Position numbers and translations under genes: made by a program
The notes under the pieces: generated by a model
Seen by the model: the letters and a program-made list of their open reading frames with translations, nothing else
What the model was told of the DNA's origin: nothing
Database searches by the model: none
NCBI RefSeq assembly: GCF_011752975.1
Contig: NZ_VWWP01000006.1
Location: 1 to 64,000, forward strand
DNA length: 64,000 nt
Source: Chryseobacterium sp. Tr-659
GTDB taxonomy: Bacteria > Bacteroidota > Bacteroidia > Flavobacteriales > Weeksellaceae
Reading direction: 5' to 3'
Shown: positions 55,767 through 64,000 of the stretch, in pieces
Layout: each line of letters begins with the position of its first letter
Position numbering within the stretch: the stretch's first letter is position 1

Positions 55767-55774
55767 TAATTTTG
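55767..55774 (+). promoter_or_regulatory. -7 box for the DHA2 exporter
   Basis: TAATTTTG matches TAnnTTTG, 16 bases upstream of the ATG. The region holds promoters for both divergent genes about 40 bp apart, a good place for Lrp control. Confidence 0.5.
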
Positions 55775-55790
55775 CAGGAAATTTGAACAT

Positions 55791-57182
55791 ATGGACAGGA
55801 GGAAAAACTTAATTTTAATTTTAGCATCGGTAGGAACTTTTGTAGAGGCTTTGGATATTGCCATTATTAATTTAACAATTCCTTCTATTCAGGAGCAGTT
55901 TCAGATTGGTGCGGAAACTGTACAATGGTTGCAGACTTTGTATGTGCTCTTCTTCGGAGGGTTTCTGATCATTGGCGGAAAGCTTTCAGATCAGATCGGC
56001 AGAAAAAAAATGTTTTTGCTGGGTGCTTTGATCTTTATGCTGACTTCACTGGGAGCGGGATTGTCTCAGAGCTTTGAAGTACTGGCTGTTTTCAGAGCTT
56101 TGCAGGGGTTGGGAGCAGCGTTGGTGATGCCGTCAGCTTTATCTATTGTTACCAATACCTTCAGAGGAGAGCAGGAAAGAAACCGTGCGATCGGAATTTT
56201 CAGTTCTTTTGCTGCAATTGGTTCGGGAAGCGGTCTTTCAGTAGGTGGAATTATCAGTACATATCTTAGCTGGCATTGGGTTTTTCTCATCAATGTTCCG
56301 ATTCTTTTAATCACCTTAGTACTGTCTTATTACTATCTGCCAAGAGACGAAAAAAACGAAACTGCCCGCAAAACAGATGTGGTTTCCGGATTACTGATGG
56401 TGCTGGGGCTTTTAAGTCTCACTTATGGAACACATGAGCTGATTCATATTAAAGAACAGCCGTTCTTGGTTGTTGGTTCCCTGGTTCTGGCTGTAATGCT
56501 TTTAATTATGGTATATTATCGTTTAAAATCTGTTGCAGAACCGCTGTTTGATTTAGAGCTTTTAAAACACAGGTCATTGGTGGTTTCCAATGCGGCTTTT
56601 TTCTCGCTGGGAGCATTTTTTATAGGATTTTTGTTCTTAATTTCACTGATGCTTCAGAAAGATATGGGATATAGTGCAGCTTCTGCCGGATTAATGCTGG
56701 TCCCGTTCAGTATTATATCAGCTTTAACGGCTAAATTTATTCTCCCTCTTGTTTCCAAGCGATTAAGCTCTTCACAGATGGGTGTTTTTGGATGGTTGTT
56801 CATGTTGATGGGTGGGGTACTATTGTTGATTTCAGTTTTTACCGGACATCCTTTAACTGTAGTTCTGCTAGGAGCTGCATGTATTTCGGGGGTAGGAATG
56901 ACGTTCTGTTTTACAGCACTTTCCGTAATGGGTATCCAGGATGTTGAGCCGGCAAATTATGGATTGGCTTCAAGTTTGAGTTCTACGAGTTACTTTCTGG
57001 GAGCCGGAATTGGACTGTCATTCATGACTTTAATGAGCCAGGTGTTTCCTTCGGAATTTGCAGTAGGAAGTTTGAATCTGATTGTTTTAATCAGCTATGC
57101 ACTACTGGCAATCGGGATGTTACTTTATTTTATATGGAAAAGCTTAAAAGTGAAGCAGGCAAAAGTAGCTGTTTCATCATAA
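55791..57182 (+). CDS. MFS exporter of the DHA2 (EmrB/QacA) type
   Basis: 463 residues. About 14 transmembrane helices. DHA2 marks: TLYVLFFGGFLIIGGKLSDQIGRKKMF (A motif loop) and RALQGLGAALVMPSALSIV plus GSGSGLSVGGIISTYLSWHWVFLINVP (motif C-like). Probably exports a drug, dye or metabolite by proton antiport. Divergent Lrp regulator suggests an amino-acid or derived substrate, but this is not certain. Stand-alone gene with a terminator 27 bp downstream. Confidence 0.92.
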   Translation: MDRRKNLILILASVGTFVEALDIAIINLTIPSIQEQFQIGAETVQWLQTLYVLFFGGFLIIGGKLSDQIGRKKMFLLGALIFMLTSLGAGLSQSFEVLAVFRALQGLGAALVMPSALSIVTNTFRGEQERNRAIGIFSSFAAIGSGSGLSVGGIISTYLSWHWVFLINVPILLITLVLSYYYLPRDEKNETARKTDVVSGLLMVLGLLSLTYGTHELIHIKEQPFLVVGSLVLAVMLLIMVYYRLKSVAEPLFDLELLKHRSLVVSNAAFFSLGAFFIGFLFLISLMLQKDMGYSAASAGLMLVPFSIISALTAKFILPLVSKRLSSSQMGVFGWLFMLMGGVLLLISVFTGHPLTVVLLGAACISGVGMTFCFTALSVMGIQDVEPANYGLASSLSSTSYFLGAGIGLSFMTLMSQVFPSEFAVGSLNLIVLISYALLAIGMLLYFIWKSLKVKQAKVAVSS

Positions 57183-57213
57183 GCAATCTTAAAAATACAC
57201 AAACTATATAAGG

Positions 57214-57246
57214 AAGAATCGATACTTAGGTGTCGGTTCTTTTTTT
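57214..57246 (+). terminator. Hairpin terminator of the exporter gene
   Basis: A 12-bp stem with two G-T pairs (57214-57225 with 57230-57241, loop ttag), followed by a run of T. Confidence 0.8.
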
Positions 57247-57265
57247 GCAAAAAGATAAACAGTAA

Positions 57266-57297
57266 ATTCGCCTATTCGCCTATTCGCCTATTCGCCT
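57266..57297. repeat. Short tandem repeat, four copies of attcgcct
   Basis: Four perfect 8-bp units in a row, followed by a degenerate start of a fifth (atttgctt). It lies between the exporter terminator and the promoter box of the metallophosphoesterase gene, about 50 bp upstream of that box. Eight-base units can vary in number by slippage. Confidence 0.9.
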
Positions 57298-57346
57298 ATT
57301 TGCTTTCTCAGCTTTCTTCACTTTTTTCTTCTCCCTCCTTATTCAC

Positions 57347-57354
57347 TACCTTTG
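57347..57354 (+). promoter_or_regulatory. -7 box TACCTTTG for the metallophosphoesterase gene
   Basis: TACCTTTG is a perfect TAnnTTTG match, 17 bases upstream of the ATG. The 12 bases attcactacctt around it recur at the promoter of the next gene (58239-58246). Confidence 0.6.
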
Positions 57355-57371
57355 CCTCTTATTATATATTC

Positions 57372-58124
57372 ATGAAAATACAAATCATCAGTGATCTTCA
57401 TCAGGAATTCGGAAGTGCGGAAATCTATTTTGATAATGCAGATGTGGTTATTCTGGCAGGAGATATTCATCTGGGAACAAAAGGTATAGAATGGATTAAA
57501 AATAAAATTTCCGATAAACCGGTCATCTATGTTTTGGGAAACCACGAGTATTATAAAGGTTCATATCCGAAAACACTTAATAAAATTAAAGAAGCAGCAC
57601 AGAATTCGAATGTCTTTGTACTGGAAAATTCATTTGTAGATATTAATGGAATTCGTTTTCATGGGGCAACGCTATGGACAGATTTCTCCATTTTCGGAAA
57701 TCCGGTTAAATACGGAATAATCTGCCAGCCAAAAATGAATGACTATAAAATGATCAGACGAGATCCTTCCTATTCAAAAATGAGAACAATTGATATCTTT
57801 AAAATCCATCAGTTTTCAAAATTGTGGTTGAAAGAAAGCCTTGAAAACTCGAAAGGACTTAAAAATATTGTAATTACCCATCATGCACCAAGTCTGAGAT
57901 CTGCACCGGAGCATTATAGAGAAGACCCGTTAACAGCAGCCTATGTTTCGGATCTGGAGAATATGATAACAGAGTATAAACCTTTATACTGGATTCATGG
58001 CCATATTCATACCCCTTGCAGATATACCATTGAGAACACGGAAATTATCTGTAATCCTCACGGGTATATTGATGAGCAATATAACGGCTATAATAAAGAA
58101 CTGATTATCGAGATTGTTGAATAG
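57372..58124 (+). CDS. Calcineurin-like metallophosphoesterase
   Basis: 250 residues from ATG 57372, chosen because a longer frame from a TTG at 57300 would run through the promoter box. All five metal-binding motifs are visible: DLHQE, GDIHLG, GNHEYY, HHAPS and GHIHTP. Cytosolic phosphodiesterase or phosphatase of unknown substrate. Standard length for this subfamily. Single gene. Confidence 0.9.
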   Translation: MKIQIISDLHQEFGSAEIYFDNADVVILAGDIHLGTKGIEWIKNKISDKPVIYVLGNHEYYKGSYPKTLNKIKEAAQNSNVFVLENSFVDINGIRFHGATLWTDFSIFGNPVKYGIICQPKMNDYKMIRRDPSYSKMRTIDIFKIHQFSKLWLKESLENSKGLKNIVITHHAPSLRSAPEHYREDPLTAAYVSDLENMITEYKPLYWIHGHIHTPCRYTIENTEIICNPHGYIDEQYNGYNKELIIEIVE

Positions 58125-58238
58125 GGTATAAGTACAGAGATGTAAAAAAACAGGTCGGTCTGTAAGCTGATCCCTCGGTCTTTTTTACCTTTTTACTCTT
58201 TCATGATTTTGCTCTTTCCCTCTTTAACAACTATTCAC

Positions 58239-58246
58239 TACCTTCG
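58239..58246 (+). promoter_or_regulatory. -7 box for the AraC gene of the efflux locus
   Basis: TACCTTCG differs by one base from TAnnTTTG and lies 17 bases upstream of the ATG. It shares attcactacctt with the promoter of the preceding gene. Confidence 0.45.
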
Positions 58247-58263
58247 TATCACAATTTCTTTCA

Positions 58264-59178
58264 ATGTCCAGAAAATCAAACCCGGAACCCGATTTTGTTT
58301 CACAATTAGCTTTTGATGAGGTGCTCTCACAGGTTGAATTTGATCTCAGAATTCAGGAGTTTGTGGTTATGGAGATTAATAGAGCGAACTATATTATAAA
58401 GCCTAATATCCCTTACCGCTCAGACTATTTCTGTGTTTTTATGGTGCAGAAAGGGAGTGTGAGCTTCAGGCTTGATGACAAAAGCTATGAAGTATCTAAA
58501 GGAGATATTGTCTTTTGCCCTATAGCTGAAACATTCTGGGTAGATCATATTGCAGATGATTATCACGCGAAATATATTTTCTTTTCTGTTGATTTTATTT
58601 CTGAGGCCGGGTTTAATTATAAATCGAACAATGTTTTGAAAAGCCTTTCTGCGGATCCTACCCACATCATCAGAAATGAACCTGATTTGTACAGAAGGCT
58701 GGATTTTCATCTTGATGAATTGAAAGTGTTGAACAATAAAGAGAAAGATAATTATTATTTTAACGAAATGATCTGGCATCACTTTTCCTTGGTGATCTAT
58801 GAAATCGATAATTATTTTAAAAAAATTGAAAGACCTCATCTGGTTACCCACAGAGAAGATGAACTTACTACCAGCTTTTTCAAGCTTGTTCAGGAGTATT
58901 TCAAAGAAGAACATAATGTTCAGTTTTATGCAGATAAATTATTTATCAGCCGTAAATATCTTACGAAGGTTATTAATAAGACAACATTTAAATCGCCAAG
59001 AGATATCATTCATCAGGTTTTAGCGGTGGAAGCGAGACTTTTGCTTAAAAACCCGAATTTGAATGTGAATGAAGTGGCTGCACAGTTGAAATTTTCAGAT
59101 CAGGCATCTTTTAGCAAATTCTTTAAAAAACATACCGGAAGGTCGCCGTTAGAATATAGGAAAGATGATTTGTATTGA
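58264..59178 (+). CDS. AraC-family regulator of the RND efflux operon
   Basis: 304 residues. N-terminal cupin-type sensing half (GSVSFRLDDKSYEVSKGDIVFCP), C-terminal double HTH (FYADKLFISRKYLTKVINKTT, then VNEVAAQLKFSDQASFSKFFKKHTGRSPLEYRK). It directly precedes the RND genes in the same orientation with its own promoter, so it is likely their local regulator. Ligand unknown. Confidence 0.88.
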   Translation: MSRKSNPEPDFVSQLAFDEVLSQVEFDLRIQEFVVMEINRANYIIKPNIPYRSDYFCVFMVQKGSVSFRLDDKSYEVSKGDIVFCPIAETFWVDHIADDYHAKYIFFSVDFISEAGFNYKSNNVLKSLSADPTHIIRNEPDLYRRLDFHLDELKVLNNKEKDNYYFNEMIWHHFSLVIYEIDNYFKKIERPHLVTHREDELTTSFFKLVQEYFKEEHNVQFYADKLFISRKYLTKVINKTTFKSPRDIIHQVLAVEARLLLKNPNLNVNEVAAQLKFSDQASFSKFFKKHTGRSPLEYRKDDLY

Positions 59179-59380
59179 TAATGAATGAGTTGTGTGTCTT
59201 GGTGTCTTTTTGCTAAATTTGTATTAATTTTTGATTCATATTATTAAATATTATCATCTATAATGTCTATAAATGATATTTCTCATGTTTTTAAAAATAA
59301 GGAGTCTTTTTGACAAAACAAGGAGTTTTTCGAATAATCCTATTGAATTTTTTTCGTTCGAATTTTGTGCGGAAAATTTA

Positions 59381-59387
59381 AAAGGAG
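59381..59387 (+). promoter_or_regulatory. Strong Shine-Dalgarno aaaggag before the efflux adaptor
   Basis: aaaggag lies seven bases before ATG 59395. Such a good ribosome site is rare in this window and decides the start over a TTG at 59365. Confidence 0.75.
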
Positions 59388-59394
59388 TATTGTT

Positions 59395-60540
59395 ATGCAA
59401 AGATTTTTTATTCAGAAATCAACCATACTTTTCCTCTCGTTAATCGTTTTAGCGGGATGTAGGAAAAATAATCAAAACCAGTCGTATCAACAACAGGCGC
59501 CGGAACTTCCTGTAGCAGCAGTGAAGCAGGGAGACGCATCTGTTTCCAGAGAATATGCAGCATCGGTAGAAGGGGTTTCCAATGTGGAGATCAGACCTCA
59601 GGTAACAGGATATTTAAGCAAAATTTTTGTGGATGAAGGTGATTTTGTAAGAGCGGGACAGGTTTTGTTCAAAATTGAAGATCAGGTATTCCGTGAGCAG
59701 TTGAAAAGTGCTCAGGCTGCTTTAATCACTGCTCAGGCTAATCTTTCAACCTCTAAAATTGATCTTGAAAGGAAAAAAGAGCTGTTTAGAAATAAAATGG
59801 TTTCAGAAATACAGGTCAAAGAAGCGGAAGCAGCTTATAACGCGGCAAGAGGTGCTGTAAGCCAGTCGGCATCTGCTATTGAATCTGCTAAGATCAACCT
59901 TAATTTCTCAACGATTAAAGCTCCTGTAAGCGGATTTATCGGAAGGTTCAATTACCGTTTGGGAAGTCTGATGACCCCTGGTAATCAGGAGCCGATCACG
60001 TTGTTATCAGATATTCATCAGGTATACACTTATTTCAGCCTGAGTGAAAATGATTTTAATAATTTCCAGAAACAGTATATCGGGAGCAGTATTGATGAGG
60101 TGATCAAAAATACACCGGCGGTTTCTCTTTTGCTTTCCGGTGGAGAAAAATATGCGGAAACTGGAAGAATTGATGCGGTGGAAGGACAGTTTAACAAAAC
60201 CACAGGTTCTATTACATTAAGAGCAAAATTCGATAACCCAAAGAATATTTTGAGAAGCGGAAATACCGGAAAAGTAGTAATGGATCAGTTGTACAGCAAT
60301 GTTGTTTTACTTCCTATTGCTTCAACCAGAACCATTCAGGATAAGGTTTTTGTGTTTACCATTCAGGCCGGAAAAGCAGCCATGCTTCCCATTGAAGTTG
60401 CCGGTAAAGCAGGTGATAATTTCATTGTTTCCAAAGGTCTTAAAGCAGGTGATGAATATATTGCCAGTGGTTTCGACAGATTGCAGCCGGGGACTCCTGT
60501 AGTGGCACAAAAGAAAAATGCTCAACAGAAAAAATCCTAA
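59395..60540 (+). CDS. RND efflux periplasmic adaptor lipoprotein (MexA/AcrA type)
   Basis: 381 residues. Lipoprotein signal peptide (IVLAGCRK, lipidation Cys about 25). Membrane-fusion-protein order: lipoyl-like halves around VEIRPQVTGYLSKIFVDEGDFVRAGQVLFKIE and INLNFSTIKAPVSGFIGRFN, an alpha-helical hairpin between them (about 95-165), then a beta-barrel and membrane-proximal domain. It joins the inner-membrane pump to the outer-membrane channel. First structural gene of the efflux operon, 9 bp from the pump gene. Confidence 0.95.
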   Translation: MQRFFIQKSTILFLSLIVLAGCRKNNQNQSYQQQAPELPVAAVKQGDASVSREYAASVEGVSNVEIRPQVTGYLSKIFVDEGDFVRAGQVLFKIEDQVFREQLKSAQAALITAQANLSTSKIDLERKKELFRNKMVSEIQVKEAEAAYNAARGAVSQSASAIESAKINLNFSTIKAPVSGFIGRFNYRLGSLMTPGNQEPITLLSDIHQVYTYFSLSENDFNNFQKQYIGSSIDEVIKNTPAVSLLLSGGEKYAETGRIDAVEGQFNKTTGSITLRAKFDNPKNILRSGNTGKVVMDQLYSNVVLLPIASTRTIQDKVFVFTIQAGKAAMLPIEVAGKAGDNFIVSKGLKAGDEYIASGFDRLQPGTPVVAQKKNAQQKKS

Positions 60541-60549
60541 AAAGAAATC

Positions 60550-63500
60550 ATGTTAAAGAAAATTATAAAAAGACCCGTACTGGCAACGGTTATCTCCGTA
60601 TTGCTTGTTATTCTTGGAATTGTTGGTATGGTGAGTCTTCCGATTACCAAATTTCCGGACATTGCACCGCCTACCGTTATGGTAACGGCTGCTTATCCGG
60701 GAGCCAATGCTGAAACTATTGCAAGATCTGTAGCTCCACCACTGGAAAATGCAATCAATGGCGTAGAAAATATGGATTATATTACCTCTACGGCCAGTAA
60801 CGACGGAACATTAAGCATTACGGTTATCTTTAAGCTGGGAACAGATCCTGATCAGGCTGCAATTAATGTTCAGAACAGAGTGGCACAGGTAACCAATCAG
60901 CTTCCTGCAGAAGTAATTCAGGCAGGAATTACTACGGTAAAAAGACAGAACAGTATGATTGCCATGGTTTCCCTTACCAGTAAAGACGGCTCAATGAGTG
61001 ATCTTTTCCTTGAAAATTATGCAAAAATCAATATTGTACCGGAACTGAAAAGAGTAAAAGGAGTAGGTGATGCAATGGTATACGGAAATAAAGACTATTC
61101 CATGCGTATCTGGCTTGATCCGAATAAACTGACCTCATATAACCTTACTCCTGCAGATGTATCCCGTGCCATCCAGACGCAAAACCTGGAAGCAGCACCC
61201 GGAAGATTTGGGGAGAGAAGTAAGGAGGTGATGGAATATGTTCTTCGGTACAAAGGGAAATTCACGGAACCGGAACAATATGAAAATATTACCATTAAAG
61301 CTTTGAATGATGGTTCCGTTTTAAAACTGAAAGATATTGCCAAAGTAGAATTCGGAGCTTACAGCTATACCGTATCTTCTAATTTTAATAAGAAGGCTTC
61401 CGTAACAATGGCGATTTTCCAGATGGCAGGCTCCAATGCCAATGAAGTGCAGATTGCCCTTCAGGAAAGAATGAAAGAACTCGAAAAATCTTTCCCGGCA
61501 GGTATGGATTATGAAATTCCGTATGCAACAAAAGAAGCGTTGGACCAGTCGATAGAACAGGTGATTCATACACTGATAGAAGCATTTATTCTGGTATTCA
61601 TTGTCGTGTATATCTTTCTTCAGGACTTCCGTTCTACATTGATTCCGGCTATTGCAGTTCCGGTTTCTATTGTGGGAACATTCTTCTTTATGAAGGTTTT
61701 CGGATTTTCGATCAATATCCTGACCTTATTTGCCCTCGTACTGGCTATTGGTATCGTTGTAGATGACGCAATTGTAGTAGTGGAAGCTGTACATGCTAAG
61801 ATGGAGCATAAAAAATTAAATCCGAGAGCAGCAACCATGTCAGCAATGAGCGAGATTACAGGAGCAATTGTTTCTATTACTTTAATCATGTCTGCGGTTT
61901 TTGTTCCTGTAGCATTTATGAGTGGTTCCACAGGATTATTTTATCAGCAGTTTGCTTTAACGCTGGCAATTGCCATTGTGATTTCAGCTATAAATGCACT
62001 GACTTTGAGCCCTGCATTATGTGCTTTATTTTTAAAGCATCATCATCCGGGAGCTCATGAAAAAATGAATTTCAAAGACCGTTTCTTTGCCGGATTTAAT
62101 GCCAGCTTTAATAAACTGACTTTCCGCTATGGAAAAGCAGTGCTATTCCTTTTGAAAAGAAAGTGGATTGCTTTCGCTATGATTGTGGCGTTTGGAGGGT
62201 TGTTCGCATGGATGTCTATGACAACACCCAAAGGATTTATTCCGGATGAAGATCAGAGTTTTATTATTGTAACAGCTAATCTGGCTCCGGGGGCGTCAAA
62301 AGACAGAACATCTAAAGTAGTGTCAGACACGGAAGATCTTCTGATGAAAAATCCTGCTGTGGACAAAGTAATTTCGGTGGACGGATTAAACCTGTTCAGC
62401 GGCTCTATGTCATCTTCTGCAGCTTCTATTTTCGTTAAATTAAAAAAAGGAGGAGAAAGAGGACCTGTTAACAACATCAATGACATCATAGGACAAACCC
62501 AGGGAATGCTTTCTCAGGACAAAAGAGCTAATTTTCTTGTGATCAATACTCCAACGGTAGATGGTTTCGGAAACACGAGCGGAATGGAACTGGTGCTTCA
62601 GGACCGTACTAACGGAGATCTTCAGAATCTGGGGAATATTTCCTACGGAATGATGGGGGCTTTGATGCAGAGGCCGGAAGTTGCGGTAGCATTTACAACA
62701 TTTGATGTTACATATCCTCAGTTTGAAGTACTTGTTGATGAAGTGAAGTCTGCGCAGCTTGGAGTGAATGTTTCAGATGTGCTGGGAGTAATGCAGGGCT
62801 ATTACGGAAGTATTCAGGCTTCGGATTTTAATAGGTTCGGAAAATATTACAGAGTATTGGTGCAATCCACTCCGGAGACAAGACAGGATAAAGAATCACT
62901 GAACGGTATTTTCGTTAAAAATAATTTAGGGCAAATGGTTCCTGTCAACACGTTGGTAACCCTGAAGCAGGTAACAGGTGCTGAAGTGGTAGATCGTTTC
63001 AATTTATTTAATTCATCTAATTTAACCGTAATGGCAGCTCCGGGATACAGTACAGGTCAGGCTATGGCAGCAATTGAAGAGGTAAGCAAGCAGGTACTTC
63101 CTCCGGGATATACGTATGATTATAAAGGGATGAGCCGTGAAGAAGCGGGTTCCAGTTCTCAATCAGTGATGATCTTTGGATTGTGTATCGTGTTCGTATT
63201 CTTTCTTTTATCAGCACAATATGAAAGTTATATCCTTCCATTGGCCGTGCTGATTGCTATACCGGTAGGTTTGTCGGGGGTGTTTGTAGGAATCACATTT
63301 GCGGATCTTTCCAATAATATCTATGTGCAGATTGCTTTGGTAATGCTGATTGGTTTATTAGCGAAAAACGGTATTCTGATCGTGGAATTTGCCATTCAGA
63401 GACGCAGGGCAGGAAAGAGTCTTATTGCTTCTGCTGTGGAAGGTGCCAAGGCACGTTTACGTCCTATTTTGATGACCTCCCTGGCCTTTATTACAGGACT

Positions 63501-63690
63501 GATACCATTAATATTTGTAGTAGGTCCGTCAGCGTTGGGTAACCATTCCATCGGGTATGCTGCTATTTCAGGAATGCTGTTCGGAACGATCTTAGGGATT
63601 TTTGTGGTTCCCGTTCTTTTCGTAGTATTTCAGGCTTTGCATGAGAGAGTCAATGGAAGAGTAGTAACAGATGCTGACTGGGAATATTAA
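60550..63690 (+). CDS. RND efflux pump, HAE1 (AcrB/MexB) type
   Basis: 1046 residues, full length. Typical opening (KKIIKRPVLATVISVLLVILG, then LPITKFPDIAPPTVMV), proton-relay motif GIVVDDAIVVVEAV in TM4 (Asp pair near 402-404) and the TM10 lysine in GLLAKNGILIVEFA (near 938). Two large periplasmic loops alternate with twelve TM segments. Proton-driven export of hydrophobic drugs, dyes or lipids in complex with the adaptor and outer-membrane channel. Central gene of a three-gene operon. Confidence 0.97.
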   Translation: MLKKIIKRPVLATVISVLLVILGIVGMVSLPITKFPDIAPPTVMVTAAYPGANAETIARSVAPPLENAINGVENMDYITSTASNDGTLSITVIFKLGTDPDQAAINVQNRVAQVTNQLPAEVIQAGITTVKRQNSMIAMVSLTSKDGSMSDLFLENYAKINIVPELKRVKGVGDAMVYGNKDYSMRIWLDPNKLTSYNLTPADVSRAIQTQNLEAAPGRFGERSKEVMEYVLRYKGKFTEPEQYENITIKALNDGSVLKLKDIAKVEFGAYSYTVSSNFNKKASVTMAIFQMAGSNANEVQIALQERMKELEKSFPAGMDYEIPYATKEALDQSIEQVIHTLIEAFILVFIVVYIFLQDFRSTLIPAIAVPVSIVGTFFFMKVFGFSINILTLFALVLAIGIVVDDAIVVVEAVHAKMEHKKLNPRAATMSAMSEITGAIVSITLIMSAVFVPVAFMSGSTGLFYQQFALTLAIAIVISAINALTLSPALCALFLKHHHPGAHEKMNFKDRFFAGFNASFNKLTFRYGKAVLFLLKRKWIAFAMIVAFGGLFAWMSMTTPKGFIPDEDQSFIIVTANLAPGASKDRTSKVVSDTEDLLMKNPAVDKVISVDGLNLFSGSMSSSAASIFVKLKKGGERGPVNNINDIIGQTQGMLSQDKRANFLVINTPTVDGFGNTSGMELVLQDRTNGDLQNLGNISYGMMGALMQRPEVAVAFTTFDVTYPQFEVLVDEVKSAQLGVNVSDVLGVMQGYYGSIQASDFNRFGKYYRVLVQSTPETRQDKESLNGIFVKNNLGQMVPVNTLVTLKQVTGAEVVDRFNLFNSSNLTVMAAPGYSTGQAMAAIEEVSKQVLPPGYTYDYKGMSREEAGSSSQSVMIFGLCIVFVFFLLSAQYESYILPLAVLIAIPVGLSGVFVGITFADLSNNIYVQIALVMLIGLLAKNGILIVEFAIQRRRAGKSLIASAVEGAKARLRPILMTSLAFITGLIPLIFVVGPSALGNHSIGYAAISGMLFGTILGIFVVPVLFVVFQALHERVNGRVVTDADWEY

Positions 63691-63707
63691 TTCAAACGAT
63701 TTTAAAA

Positions 63708-64000
63708 ATGAAAATTAGAAATATAGCATATATCGCATTCATTTCCGGGACTGCAATTTCGTGTAAGGTCCAGAAATATGAACAGCCTGAGGTGAAAATG
63801 CCGGAAGCTTTCAGAAGTGACAGTATTGTTGCAGATCATCAGGAGAATATCGCTAAGATCAGTTATAAGGATTTTTTCAAAGATCCTGTTCTGGTAAGTC
63901 TTATAGACAAAGCTATGGTACAGAATAATGATCTTCAGGCAGCTTTAAAACAAATCGAGTTTGCTTCTTTAGCTTATCATCAGAGCAAATGGGGAAATGT
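63708..64000 (+). CDS. Outer-membrane efflux channel (TolC/OprM type), cut by window end
   Basis: Only the first 97 codons are in the window, starting at ATG 63708, 17 bp after the pump gene. Lipoprotein-type signal peptide (SGTAISC, about residues 13-19) and the start of the mature chain (ISYKDFFKDPVLVSLIDKAMVQNNDLQAALKQIEFA) match NodT/OprM-type lipoproteins. Third gene of the efflux operon. The rest lies beyond the window, so completeness is unknown. Confidence 0.9.
   Translation, partial: MKIRNIAYIAFISGTAISCKVQKYEQPEVKMPEAFRSDSIVADHQENIAKISYKDFFKDPVLVSLIDKAMVQNNDLQAALKQIEFASLAYHQSKWGN

Noticed and set aside
57300..57371. TTG start of the metallophosphoesterase gene
   Set aside because: It would place the TACCTTTG promoter box inside the gene; the ATG at 57372 fits the family start.
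1..64000. CRISPR array, tRNA or rRNA genes, insertion sequences, prophage
   Set aside because: No regularly spaced repeats of CRISPR type, no cloverleaf or rRNA sequence, no transposase, integrase or phage structural gene was recognised.

Overview
The window looks like chromosomal DNA from a flavobacterium (Bacteroidota), most probably Chryseobacterium or a close relative in the Weeksellaceae. The evidence is low G+C, weak Shine-Dalgarno signals, repeated TAnnTTTG-type -7 promoter boxes, two proteins with type IX secretion (T9SS) C-terminal sorting domains, SusC-like and OMP_b-brl outer-membrane barrels, a YXWGXW-repeat protein, and a glycine-rich set of exported proteins ending their signal peptides in 'AQ'. 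The genus is an inference; no rRNA or tRNA gene is present to anchor it.

Layout. 1-620: a 330-bp non-coding unit repeated in tandem, carrying several 18-bp inverted-repeat arms. 709-3183: TonB-receptor-like barrel. 3321-6399: an AT-rich, defence-like block on the minus strand (XRE regulator; a GIY-YIG / Schlafen-type helicase / S24-peptidase fusion; MazG-like pyrophosphohydrolase). 6697-13526: a minus-strand locus that reads as a chaperone-usher-like surface fibre system (AraC regulator, two pilin-like subunits, PapD-like chaperone, tip-like subunit, usher-like barrel). 13946-31787: a tightly packed 17.8-kb minus-strand operon for an unrecognised glycosylated polyketide or lipid. It has two PUFA-synthase-like megasynthases with rearranged domains, a free ACP, an alpha/beta hydrolase, a tandem-duplicated GT1 glycosyltransferase, two PapA-like acyltransferases and a small membrane protein. 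It is preceded by a 1.3-kb AT-rich intergenic region holding a degenerate second copy of the operon's start and a perfect inverted repeat.

33099-47804: mixed genes, including a hydrolase, exported glutaminase, Omp85-like barrel, a 1624-aa PKD/T9SS protein, a 621-aa T9SS protein, a DUF1826-like protein, and a periplasmic binding protein / exported RidA / GNAT cluster. 47899-54415: MocR-type regulator, YXWGXW protein, MnmE, and a pair of small secreted proteins sharing a YD...G..W motif. 55177-57182: divergent Lrp regulator and DHA2 exporter. 57372-64000: metallophosphoesterase, then an AraC regulator leading into an RND efflux operon (adaptor, pump, and an outer-membrane channel cut off by the window end).

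How the genes work together. The polyketide operon contains all activities expected of a PUFA-type iterative synthase (KS, AT, two tandem ACPs plus a free ACP, KR, DH, an FMN-type enoyl reductase candidate, and its own phosphopantetheinyl transferase), followed by genes that could glycosylate and acylate the product. This resembles, in logic only, mycobacterial phenolic glycolipid loci. The fibre locus pairs a convincing PapD-like chaperone with subunits that share N-terminal and C-terminal strand motifs. These two loci, plus the three-domain defence-like fusion, are the most promising undescribed systems in the window.
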